Positions 1 through 4,980 of a stretch of 6,213 nucleotides of DNA are shown here, piece after piece. A program made the translations under genes and the position numbers. Position 1 is the first letter of the stretch. Every line of letters starts with the position of its first letter. The notes under the pieces were generated by a model, which saw nothing but the letters and a program-made list of their open reading frames with translations, made no database searches and had not been told where the DNA came from. The stretch spans positions 1 through 6,213 of the forward strand of contig CANRQH010000078.1 of the NCBI GenBank assembly GCA_947632745.1, written 5' to 3'. Origin of the DNA: an uncultured Clostridia bacterium (GTDB lineage: Bacteria > Bacillota > Clostridia > TANB77 > CAG-508).

Positions 1-72
1 TCCTGCTAGAATAATTATAATGATTTTACAATATTTTTGCTTTTTCTTTATATTGCTGCTATCTATTGAAAA

Positions 73-116
73 TACTGGATTTCATTACGCTTTTTGCAAC
101 CTAATGAAACCCAGTA
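73..116 (-). terminator. Stem-loop, possible terminator of the minus-strand small-gene unit
   Basis: Positions 73-87 and 102-116 form a 15-bp inverted repeat around a 14-base loop. There is one non-Watson-Crick position, A79 opposite C110. Read on the minus strand this position becomes a G·U wobble, so the minus-strand RNA is fully paired. After the stem the minus strand reads TATTTTC, a weak U-tract. The structure lies 40 bases after the stop of the 46-residue gene. It could end that transcript, or simply be an RNA stem. The short U-tract is why confidence is moderate. Confidence 0.45.
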
Positions 117-155
117 AAACCTACTCCGTTAATAACAAACTAATAACAATGTCAT

Positions 156-296
156 TTAACCTTTTCTTTTGCTCTTGGCCCAATTATATCCATCAACAAT
201 TCCTTTTCTATAAACTTTGTATGTATATCTCTTTAATATTTTACTTAATAATTTATCTAGGATATTAAGGTCAAAACATATTACTTCTTTTCTCAT
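156..296 (-). CDS. Small basic protein, 46 residues, unknown function
   Basis: This short reading frame starts at ATG (296-294) and stops at TAA (158-156). A strong ribosome binding site, AGGAGGG, stands about five bases ahead of the ATG, the main reason to accept a gene this short. The product starts MRKEVICFDLN and ends WAKSKRKG. It has an amphipathic Leu/Ile/Lys stretch (about residues 10-22) followed by a Tyr/Lys-rich basic tail (RYTYKVYRKG). No signal peptide or membrane segment is obvious. I do not recognise the family; small basic proteins of this kind are common in phages of low-GC Gram-positives. A TATAAT at 341-336 lies upstream with a perfect palindrome at its expected transcription start, so the gene may be under repressor control. 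Confidence 0.6.
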   Translation of the reverse strand: MRKEVICFDLNILDKLLSKILKRYTYKVYRKGIVDGYNWAKSKRKG

Positions 297-322
297 AAAT
301 ACCCTCCTATAAAATGATATTT

Positions 323-334
323 AGAGATATCTCT
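323..334. promoter_or_regulatory. Perfect 12-bp palindrome, candidate operator
   Basis: AGAGATATCTCT is an exact palindrome. It sits 2-13 bases downstream of the minus-strand TATAAT at 341-336, so it would cover the transcription start of the 46-residue gene. That is a typical place for a repressor site. The XRE protein encoded at 815-1042 is a possible ligand, but nothing in the sequence ties the two together. Confidence 0.35.
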
Positions 335-335
335 T

Positions 336-363
336 ATTATATATTTTACCACATTATGTCGAA
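336..363 (-). promoter_or_regulatory. Putative promoter for the 46-residue gene
   Basis: On the minus strand TTCGAC (363-358) and TATAAT (341-336) are separated by 16 bases. The -10 is perfect and the -35 is a poor match to TTGACA. The start would fall near position 329, about 33 bases before the ATG at 296 and its AGGAGGG. The -35 overlaps a TGTCGAA heptamer on the plus strand (357-363). Confidence 0.4.
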
Positions 364-424
364 TAACATAACTATTCTAGCCGATAGGTATTGTCGCTTG
401 TTTCCGTTGATACTACTTGATTAC

Positions 425-490
425 AAAATTCGACAATTTTCGACTTTTTCCCATTTTTTCCTATTTTTTCTCATTGTTTCCCATAAATTC
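425..490. repeat. Run of A/T tracts phased at 10 bp, probable curved DNA
   Basis: A/T tracts recur once per ten bases: AAAATT near 425, AATTTT near 435, TTTTT at 445, TTTTTT at 454 and 464, TGTTTC near 475 and AAATTC near 484. From 441 the block also reads as a degenerate tandem decamer, consensus YYATTTTTTC, with about four to five copies decaying to the right. Tracts spaced by one helical turn are a known cause of intrinsic DNA curvature. The block lies in the 200-base gap between the 61- and 46-residue minus-strand genes, upstream of the promoter of the latter. Confidence 0.55.
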
Positions 491-496
491 CTATTA

Positions 497-682
497 CTAT
501 TTTAAGTCTTTTACCAAATCATCCATATATTTTGACTCATTATTTTCGCAAAGAATTGCAGCTTTTTCTATGCTTTTTTCTTTTTGATCTAAATATAATC
601 TTAACCCGTTGTAGTCTTTCCTGTCCATATACCATCTTACTTTTGATATAATTTCATTACATAAATTAAAACTATTTTCCAT
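497..682 (-). CDS. Small helical protein, 61 residues, unknown function
   Basis: The frame could start at GTG 694, ATG 688 or ATG 682. I prefer ATG 682 because a promoter with an extended -10 (TGCTATAAT) ends at 699, putting transcription start near 692 and leaving almost no leader for the earlier starts. From 682 the protein starts MENSFNLCNEI and ends DDLVKDLK. It is charged and probably all-helical (KVRWYMDRKDYNGLRLYL, then EKSIEKAAILCE) with no membrane segment. I do not recognise the family. It is divergent from the XRE/MutS-like pair, an arrangement seen in phage switch regions, so a role as a small regulator or partner of that switch is possible, but this is inference. Confidence 0.5.
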   Translation of the reverse strand: MENSFNLCNEIISKVRWYMDRKDYNGLRLYLDQKEKSIEKAAILCENNESKYMDDLVKDLK

Positions 683-698
683 AACCATCACCACTTGA

Positions 699-727
699 AT
701 TATAGCAAAAATACCTTAAACCTGCAA
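699..727 (-). promoter_or_regulatory. Minus-strand promoter of the 61-residue gene
   Basis: On the minus strand TTGCAG (727-722) and TATAAT (704-699) are separated by 17 bases. The -10 is preceded by TGC, giving an extended -10, which compensates for the weak -35. The transcript would start about ten bases before ATG 682, so it would have a very short leader. The -35 overlaps the dyad at 725-736. Confidence 0.5.
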
Positions 728-736
728 TAGTTATTG
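725..736. promoter_or_regulatory. Dyad CAATA-GT-TATTG, candidate operator in the divergent region
   Basis: The inverted repeat CAATA/TATTG with a two-base centre overlaps the -35 of the minus-strand promoter and lies upstream of the plus-strand promoter. The half-site recurs as ATTGTAA at 733-739 and 781-787, the second next to the plus-strand -10. Such spacing would let one repressor control both directions, as XRE-type proteins often do in phage switches. Short AT-rich dyads also arise by chance. Confidence 0.3.
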
Positions 737-761
737 TAAGTGTATCTCAAAGCACGGAGAG

Positions 762-790
762 TTAAAATCTGTGTAGGTTCATTGTAAAAT
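762..790 (+). promoter_or_regulatory. Plus-strand promoter of the XRE/MutS-like pair
   Basis: TTAAAA (762-767) and TAAAAT (785-790) stand 17 bases apart, with transcription expected from about 797. Both boxes are imperfect. The call rests on spacing and on position just ahead of the XRE gene. Confidence 0.35.
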
Positions 791-814
791 AGATATGAAA
801 GGTAGGTGAGAAAC

Positions 815-1042
815 TTGAGCGTATATGTAAGAGTAAAAGAAATACTAAAAGAAAAAAAGAAAACGAAGTATTGGTTTGTAAAAAAAATGGAAGGAGGTTA
901 TCAAGCGTTATCCCATCTAATCGACAATGAAACTACGGGAATTCATTTTGATACACTAGAAAAACTTTGTAATGTTTTAGAATGCGATCCTGGAGATATT
1001 CTAGTTTTGAAAAAGAAGAAAGGTAAGAATAAAAATGAGTAA
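815..1042 (+). CDS. Small XRE/Cro-type helix-turn-helix protein
   Basis: This 75-residue protein is a single helix-turn-helix domain of the Cro/C1 (XRE) class. The frame can be opened at GTG 806, but that codon lies inside AGGTGAG, which is a good ribosome binding site for TTG 815, so I choose 815. Visible elements are an N-terminal helix (VRVKEILKEKKK), the HTH core around residues 18-38 (KYWFVKKMEGGYQALSHLID) and the family's closing pattern FDTLEKLCNVLECDPGDIL (45-63), which is typical of short HTH_26-like proteins. The tail is Lys-rich. The gene overlaps the next one by eight bases, so the two are probably co-translated. It likely binds DNA and regulates its own divergent region, which contains a dyad at 725-736. 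Its target is not shown by the sequence. Confidence 0.85.
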   Translation: MSVYVRVKEILKEKKKTKYWFVKKMEGGYQALSHLIDNETTGIHFDTLEKLCNVLECDPGDILVLKKKKGKNKNE

Positions 1043-1433
1043 ATTATTGAACCAATATAACGAACTAAAAAAAGAAGATGCATCTTGCATTTATTTGTTT
1101 AGAGTTGGGATTTTCTATAACATATTAAATGAAGATGCAAAAATTATCAATGAGAAACTAGGTTTGAAAATAACCGATTTAGGACCTTCTATTTTCAAAT
1201 GTGGTTTTCCCGTTTCTCAGTTAGACAAATATATCATACTACTAAATCAAATGAAAATAAAGTATAAGGTAATAGATAATTTGCCTAATTCTAATATAAA
1301 CGATTATATGAAAAATGTAGAAATTAAAAAAATTTTGAATAAAATATCTAATTTAGATATGAATAACACTACTTTTCAGCAATCATTTAATTTGCTGGTA
1401 GATATTCAAAAAAAATTAAAAGAAATGCAGTAG
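1035..1433 (+). CDS. Standalone MutS domain I-like protein (MSL-type), possible DGR accessory factor
   Basis: This 132-residue protein matches only the N-terminal mismatch-recognition domain (MutS_I) of MutS. The pattern QYNELKKEDASCIYLFRVGIFYNILNEDAKI (residues 7-37) aligns with the MutS pattern of Y-x-x-L/I-K, LFFRxGDFYE and EDA. It is followed by LGLKIT and by KCGFPVSQLDKYI (about 55-67), equivalent to the MutS stretch around CGVP and H-x-L-x-x-Y. No connector, clamp or ATPase domain follows. In MutS the Phe-X-Glu motif contacts the mismatch. Here the equivalent is F27-Y28-N29, so the Glu is replaced, and the preceding Asp is Ile. The last 45 residues are helical. ATG 1035 overlaps the XRE stop, with a weak AAAGG upstream. 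Small MutS-like proteins (called MSL, as I recall) are reported as recurrent DGR accessory proteins, and an RT with template lies 2.4 kb away. The DGR link is inference. Confidence 0.75.
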   Translation: MSKLLNQYNELKKEDASCIYLFRVGIFYNILNEDAKIINEKLGLKITDLGPSIFKCGFPVSQLDKYIILLNQMKIKYKVIDNLPNSNINDYMKNVEIKKILNKISNLDMNNTTFQQSFNLLVDIQKKLKEMQ

Positions 1434-1456
1434 AGGAGAAAAAAATCTCCTCTACT
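1429..1456 (+). terminator. Rho-independent terminator of the XRE/MutS-like pair
   Basis: AGTAGAGGAGA (1429-1439) and TCTCCTCTACT (1446-1456) form a perfect 11-bp stem with a six-A loop, followed on the plus strand by TTTATATTTT. The stop codon of the MutS-like gene lies inside the left arm. The amidase gene ends just beyond, on the other strand. The minus-strand side lacks a good U-tract after the stem, so the signal mainly serves the plus-strand unit. Confidence 0.8.
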
Positions 1457-1467
1457 TTATATTTTGA

Positions 1468-2559
1468 TTATTTTCTTTTACCGGATGCAAATTCATTAAC
1501 ATATTTTTGTACTTCTGCATAATTATATCCTGCTGCTTCTACTTTTCTTTTTCTTTCATCACCTGTTCCCCAATTTCCTTTGGTCCAGATTTCTCTTGCT
1601 ATATCAAGTGCTGATTTAGATGGTGTAGATGGTTTTGAAGTAGATGAACCATTTTTGCCTACGCCTTTATTTACAAGATTTTGTATAGTATTATAATCAT
1701 AACCCGCAGCTTGAAGTTTATTTTTTCTTTCTGTTCCTGTTCCCCATTTTCCTGCCCATACTTCCGCAGCAATTTCTTCATTTGATTTTTTAGCTGTTTG
1801 ATTATTAGAACTTGATGTTCCTGATACGATCACGCTATCATTTACCCATCCTAAATTTCCATTATCAAGTAAGTATGGATTCAATGCACCACTAATAATT
1901 TTTGTTATTGTACCTGTGGTTCTTGCTGGATTTAATTTCTTTGTAGAATTGCTTGCTACATATACACCATTTATTGTAACAACATCTCCTACTTTTCTGC
2001 CACTTGGTTGTGGTGTTGGTGTAGGTGTAGGTTGTGAGCCTCCATCTAGTGCAGCATTAACTAAAGTTACTAATTCATTGAATTTGCTTTTCAAATAAGG
2101 TCCAGGGCAATTAGTATTAGAAAACATATCATGTCTTGTTAAACTTCCATTTGGAGTATTATCATATACTAATCTAAAATTATGTCTTTTACAAATGTCT
2201 ATACATAAATTTACAAGTGAATTCCAAGCTGCATCTGATATCCTCCATTGACCACCAATTTCGCAGTTAGAAACTTCAATAGTAACTGCTTGCCTATCAT
2301 TTGCTCTTGAACTTGATGTATATGCTCTGTCCTCTTCATAGACATTACATACTATATCTCCATCATTTCCTATACAGTAGTTTGCACTTGCTTTTCTTCC
2401 TGGTTTTTGAAATATATTTACTGCACATTGTTTACCAGTAAGAATTCCGGCCATGTGATGTGGAGTAATTTTACATATTTTTTGTCCTGCTCTTCCGTGT
2501 TCGTAATTTCCTTCAGCAGCGATATATACGCCACTTGCTAATTTCGATACAGTACCCAT
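1468..2559 (-). CDS. Phage endolysin: N-acetylmuramoyl-L-alanine amidase with SH3-like and two CW_7 domains
   Basis: This 363-residue endolysin cleaves the amide bond between muramic acid and L-Ala in peptidoglycan. Residues 1-170 form an Amidase_2 (type 2, T7-lysozyme-like) zinc domain with ITPHHMAG (H34/H35), VTIEVSN (E95) and LTRHDMFSNTNCPGPYL (H143, C151), matching the His, His and Cys zinc ligands of the family. A PTPTPTPQP linker (178-185) leads to an SH3-like segment (about 187-246). Two CW_7 repeats follow, IAAEVWAGKWGTGTERK (263-279) and IAREIWTKGNWGTGDERK (320-337), each continuing with AAGYxY and a VN motif. CW_7 modules are known cell-wall binding units of Cpl-7-type lysins. There is no signal peptide, so export must depend on the holin encoded just upstream. 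The ATG overlaps the stop of the acidic small gene (TAATG), with GAGGAGG in its tail as ribosome binding site. Confidence 0.95.
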   Translation of the reverse strand: MGTVSKLASGVYIAAEGNYEHGRAGQKICKITPHHMAGILTGKQCAVNIFQKPGRKASANYCIGNDGDIVCNVYEEDRAYTSSSRANDRQAVTIEVSNCEIGGQWRISDAAWNSLVNLCIDICKRHNFRLVYDNTPNGSLTRHDMFSNTNCPGPYLKSKFNELVTLVNAALDGGSQPTPTPTPQPSGRKVGDVVTINGVYVASNSTKKLNPARTTGTITKIISGALNPYLLDNGNLGWVNDSVIVSGTSSSNNQTAKKSNEEIAAEVWAGKWGTGTERKNKLQAAGYDYNTIQNLVNKGVGKNGSSTSKPSTPSKSALDIAREIWTKGNWGTGDERKRKVEAAGYNYAEVQKYVNEFASGKRK

Positions 2560-2651
2560 TATTCTTCGCCCTCCTCTTTACCATTACTTAATTCTGCTTC
2601 CATCTCTGGTGTCATTTCGATTTCTTCATCGATAATGTTGTTTTCTTCCAT
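2559..2651 (-). CDS. Acidic 30-residue protein coupled to the endolysin gene
   Basis: A short frame starts at ATG 2651 and stops at TAA 2559-2561, overlapping the endolysin ATG as TAATG. The ribosome binding site AAAGGAGGT is excellent and correctly spaced. The product starts MEENNIIDEEIEMTPEMEAE and is very acidic, with about twelve Glu/Asp in thirty residues, and has no hydrophobic segment. I do not recognise it. The strong binding site and the stop/start overlap suggest that translating this peptide feeds ribosomes into the endolysin gene, so it may act mainly as a leader. The AG-rich GAG/GAA codons at its end also supply the endolysin's own ribosome binding site. Confidence 0.65.
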   Translation of the reverse strand: MEENNIIDEEIEMTPEMEAELSNGKEEGEE

Positions 2652-2677
2652 TAGAAAGACCTCCTTTATAAAAAAAT

Positions 2678-2716
2678 AAAATACAGGAAGTTTTTTTATT
2701 TTTCTTCCTGTATTTT
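2678..2716 (-). terminator. Stem-loop with U-tract between holin and endolysin genes
   Basis: Positions 2678-2690 and 2704-2716 form a perfect 13-bp stem (core ATACAGGAAG/CTTCCTGTAT) around a 13-base loop. On the minus strand the stem is followed by ATTTTTTT, so it resembles a rho-independent terminator. The stem has only about four G:C pairs, so read-through is likely. It lies between two lysis genes, so it may attenuate endolysin expression or be an RNA-processing or protecting stem. Confidence 0.6.
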
Positions 2717-2747
2717 TGAAATAAACGAACTTTGTTCTTGTATTAAA

Positions 2748-3002
2748 TTATTGATTTTTTGCATCATATAATACAGTAGCTGTACCAATTCCACCTAATG
2801 CAGTTATTACTGCGGTTATTATTGCATTAGCATCTAGTCCTTCAATATGAATTAAGATACCTATTCCTGCAGAAATAAATCCCACAATAATATTTTGGAT
2901 TGGAATAGGTAATGTTTCATTCCAACCAAAATGCTTTGATACTTTTCCAAGTATATATGTAAACAAAGTTGTTACAATATACACTAAAACTTGAACTGTC
3001 AT
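2748..3002 (-). CDS. Phage holin
   Basis: This 84-residue membrane protein is the expected partner of the endolysin: it makes timed lesions in the cytoplasmic membrane so that the amidase reaches the wall. Three hydrophobic segments are visible at about 4-19 (QVLVYIVTTLFTYILG), 36-52 (NIIVGFISAGIGILIH) and 59-78 (NAIITAVITALGGIGTATVL). Between the first two lies NETLPIPIQN, a polar turn I associate with several Gram-positive phage holins of the Hol44/superfamily V type; the exact family is uncertain. The C-terminus is short and charged (YDAKNQ). The ATG is preceded by AAAGGAGG. The gene follows the 102-residue one-TM protein after 17 bases and precedes the acidic peptide and endolysin. Confidence 0.85.
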   Translation of the reverse strand: MTVQVLVYIVTTLFTYILGKVSKHFGWNETLPIPIQNIIVGFISAGIGILIHIEGLDANAIITAVITALGGIGTATVLYDAKNQ

Positions 3003-3019
3003 TTTTAATTCCTCCTTTC

Positions 3020-3328
3020 TTAACTTAATATTCTATATTGTTCTTTAATATAAGCCATTTCGCTATCAATGTATGAATTTTTTTGATTTAATTTCTTTAC
3101 AATGTCCTCATATCTATCATACATTTCAAAGATTGCTTCAAATTCTTGCCTTGTTTTATGTATTCCATTTCGCAAATCTCCGGCGAAGCTACATATTTCA
3201 TATCTGTATTGTAACCTTTGATTATCTCTAAATCCTTTTAATTGATAATTTAATATTGCAGTCATTGCTCCTATAACTATTCCCGCATCACCTATTAACA
3301 CGGCCCAATTACTTAAATCTTCTATCAT
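3020..3328 (-). CDS. Small phage membrane protein, one TM helix plus coiled region
   Basis: The 102-residue product has one membrane segment at about residues 8-26 (WAVLIGDAGIVIGAMTAIL), followed by a mostly helical, charged domain. The C-terminal half holds EFEAIFEMYDRYEDIVKKL and then NSYIDSEMAYIKEQY. This Met-Tyr-x-x-Tyr pattern resembles small proteins often found just ahead of holins in Gram-positive phages, whose role is not established. It could be a second holin-like or antiholin-like factor, or a virion-associated protein; the sequence does not decide. GAGGAGAG precedes the ATG at 9-10 bases and the gene begins 15 bases after the previous stop, so it is in one operon with the tail-chaperone-like gene and the holin. 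Confidence 0.7.
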   Translation of the reverse strand: MIEDLSNWAVLIGDAGIVIGAMTAILNYQLKGFRDNQRLQYRYEICSFAGDLRNGIHKTRQEFEAIFEMYDRYEDIVKKLNQKNSYIDSEMAYIKEQYRILS

Positions 3329-3343
3329 TATTTTTCACTCTCC

Positions 3344-3859
3344 TCATTTGTTTTTTGGTTTTTCTGGCCAACTAATGTTGTAAGGAAATCCCTCCTGTTT
3401 AGTAAGATCTCTTAAGTCTTGTCTATATTTTGCCATTTTTCCAGTAATAGATGATGCTAATGTTTTTAGGAAATTAATCCATGAAGTAAACGATGTTCCT
3501 TCCGGCATTTCTAATCCCATTCGATCTAAGCACATTTCTGCATCTGTTTCTTGTAACAATTTATCTCTTACTGCTCTTATTTCTGCTGCAGCTTTTTCAT
3601 AATCTTTATCTTTGACAAATTTTAGCCACTTTTCAATATTTGCCTCTATTTCTTCGGCAAGATTTTCCCTATAATCTACTTCTGCAGTATATACATCATA
3701 GGTATAAATTTTATTTTGGCTTGTAGATTCATCTTCTAATGTAGGAACATCCACAATTTCTTCTTGAATATTGTCAAAAAAAAGAACGGCACATTTTCCG
3801 TTCTCAACTTTTTCTATACTAAAACTTTTTTCTGGTCTTACACTGTTTTGTACTTTCAT
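3344..3859 (-). CDS. Phage tail fibre/tail assembly chaperone-like protein
   Basis: The 171-residue protein ends in a pattern characteristic of phage tail-assembly chaperones: RDKLLQETDAEM (98-109), then TSWINFLKTLASSIT (125-139), YRQDLRDLTKQEGFPY (145-160) and ISWPEKP (162-168). In that family the closing R-D-x-L-L, YRQxLRD, GFP and WPxKP elements are conserved, and the proteins assist assembly of tail fibres or tail tips. The N-terminal half (about 1-70) is acidic and more variable. AAAGGAGTGG stands before the ATG. The gene overlaps the RT by 41 bases in another frame, tying expression of the two together. Its presence suggests that the late genes just upstream, beyond the window or displaced by the IS, encode tail-tip or fibre proteins, the usual targets of phage DGRs. 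Confidence 0.75.
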   Translation of the reverse strand: MKVQNSVRPEKSFSIEKVENGKCAVLFFDNIQEEIVDVPTLEDESTSQNKIYTYDVYTAEVDYRENLAEEIEANIEKWLKFVKDKDYEKAAAEIRAVRDKLLQETDAEMCLDRMGLEMPEGTSFTSWINFLKTLASSITGKMAKYRQDLRDLTKQEGFPYNISWPEKPKNK

Positions 3860-4884
3860 GTTTTACCACTCCTTTACATTTTTCTAAATCAATATATGGC
3901 TTAAAATATTTTTCTTTGAATCTGTAACTGTTACAATGTTTTAGCCATCCATTGTAACTTATCATTGCTGATGCATCTTTATAATTAATTTTTCCTTTTT
4001 TGTATATTCTTTTTGCTCTTCTTTTTATTCGTAAGAAATTTCCCCTCCTTAAAGTTGTATAACCACGATAGAAACGATATCCGATAAAATCTACTGGCCT
4101 ACTATCAACCTTAAATAAAATCCAATTTTCCTTTAATTTCAAATGTTCCTTTTGCAAATATTCTTCTACTTTATCTTTAATTTTATGAAGTTCTTTTTTA
4201 TTTCTATGAAATAAAATCATATCATCCATATACCTTATATAATATGGAACTTTCAATTCTTCCTTTATATAATGGTCTAAATCTTGTAAGAAAAAATTTG
4301 CAAACCATTGTGAAGTATAATTACCGAATAGGTAATCCTGCTTCGGAGCTGTCTATTATAACATCAATTAAATCTAATGTATCTCCATCTTTTATAATTT
4401 TTCTAAACTTCTTTTTCATTATTTCCTTATCAATAGATGGGTAGAATTTCTTTACATCTAATTTTAAGCAATATTTTGTATTTTTTCTATCTTGTACCAA
4501 TATTTTCTTTATATGCTTTGCTCCATAATGTAGTCCTCTTCCTGGAATAGATGCACAAGTATAGTCATACATTCCTTTTCTTAAAATGGGTTGTATTTGC
4601 TGCATTAGAGACCAATGTATTATTTGGTCCGGATAAAACATAGGCTTAAATATAACCCTTTCCTTTTTTCTTACTCCATCGTGAATAGCAATTTTCACAT
4701 AAGGACTTGCAACATATTTTTTATTAGCAAGCATATCGTATATTTGGTCAATATAAAAAGGCATATCATTAAACACTTTTTTTACAGCCATTCTATTTTT
4801 TTTGCCTTTTGAAGCATTTGATATTGCCTTTCTAATGTTTTCTTTCGCTATTATATCATTATAAATATTTCCTACTCTTTTCAT
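3819..4884 (-). pseudogene. DGR reverse transcriptase, split by a one-base frameshift
   Basis: Two abutting frames make one DGR-type reverse transcriptase. Residues 1-186 read from ATG 4884 to 4327. The original frame then hits TAA at 4323-4321. Skipping one base (4326) continues without a break to 3819, giving 354 residues, normal for the family. Motifs in order are KERVIFKPMFYPDQIIHWSL (RT1, about 74-93), ASIPGRGLHYGAKH (RT2, about 111-124), LKLDVKKFYPSID (motif A, D143), GLPIGNYTSQWFANF (motif 4/B, 183-197, across the shift), YMDD (218-221), LKLKENW (motif D) and VDFIGYRF (264-271). The IGxxxSQ in motif 4 separates DGR RTs from group II intron and retron RTs, which have QG there. It would copy the template repeat RNA with errors at adenines. 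AGGTG precedes the ATG. If the shift is real, the palm is cut before YMDD and the enzyme is dead; a sequencing error is the alternative. Confidence 0.93.
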
Positions 4885-4966
4885 AACTTACACCTGGTTT
4901 TCTTATTTTTGTCTACCGGTTTTTCGCTTAAAGGAAGCTACTACACCAGTCCAGTTCGACTAATTT

Positions 4967-4980
4967 TTGTCAAGCGACAA
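4967..4980 (-). other. Short stem-loop just downstream of the template repeat core
   Basis: On the minus strand TTGTC-GCTT-GACAA forms a five-bp stem with a four-base loop. It sits between the template repeat and the RT start, within the part of the DGR RNA usually called the spacer, whose structure is needed for priming in the Bordetella phage system. Downstream of variable repeats some DGRs also have a small hairpin. Whether this stem has either role is not shown. Confidence 0.3.

Noticed and set aside
20..268. Plus-strand frame of 82 codons rich in Phe, Leu and Tyr
   Set aside because: No ribosome binding site, low-complexity hydrophobic composition, and it lies opposite the 46-residue minus-strand gene, which has a strong AGGAGGG.
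425..490. CRISPR-like or iteron array
   Set aside because: Units are only ten bases, degenerate and without spacers; phased A/T tracts explain the pattern better.
314..505. Plus-strand frame of 63 codons
   Set aside because: Its Phe/Ser/Leu content comes from the T-rich phased repeat; there is no ribosome binding site and no family resemblance.
1916..2098. Plus-strand frame of 60 codons inside the amidase
   Set aside because: Shadow of the endolysin linker; its GVGVGVG run is the antisense of the PTPTPTP repeat.
3819..4884. Group II intron or retron reverse transcriptase
   Set aside because: No maturase/HNH domain or intron RNA structure is seen, motif 4 has SQ instead of QG, and a template repeat stands next to it.
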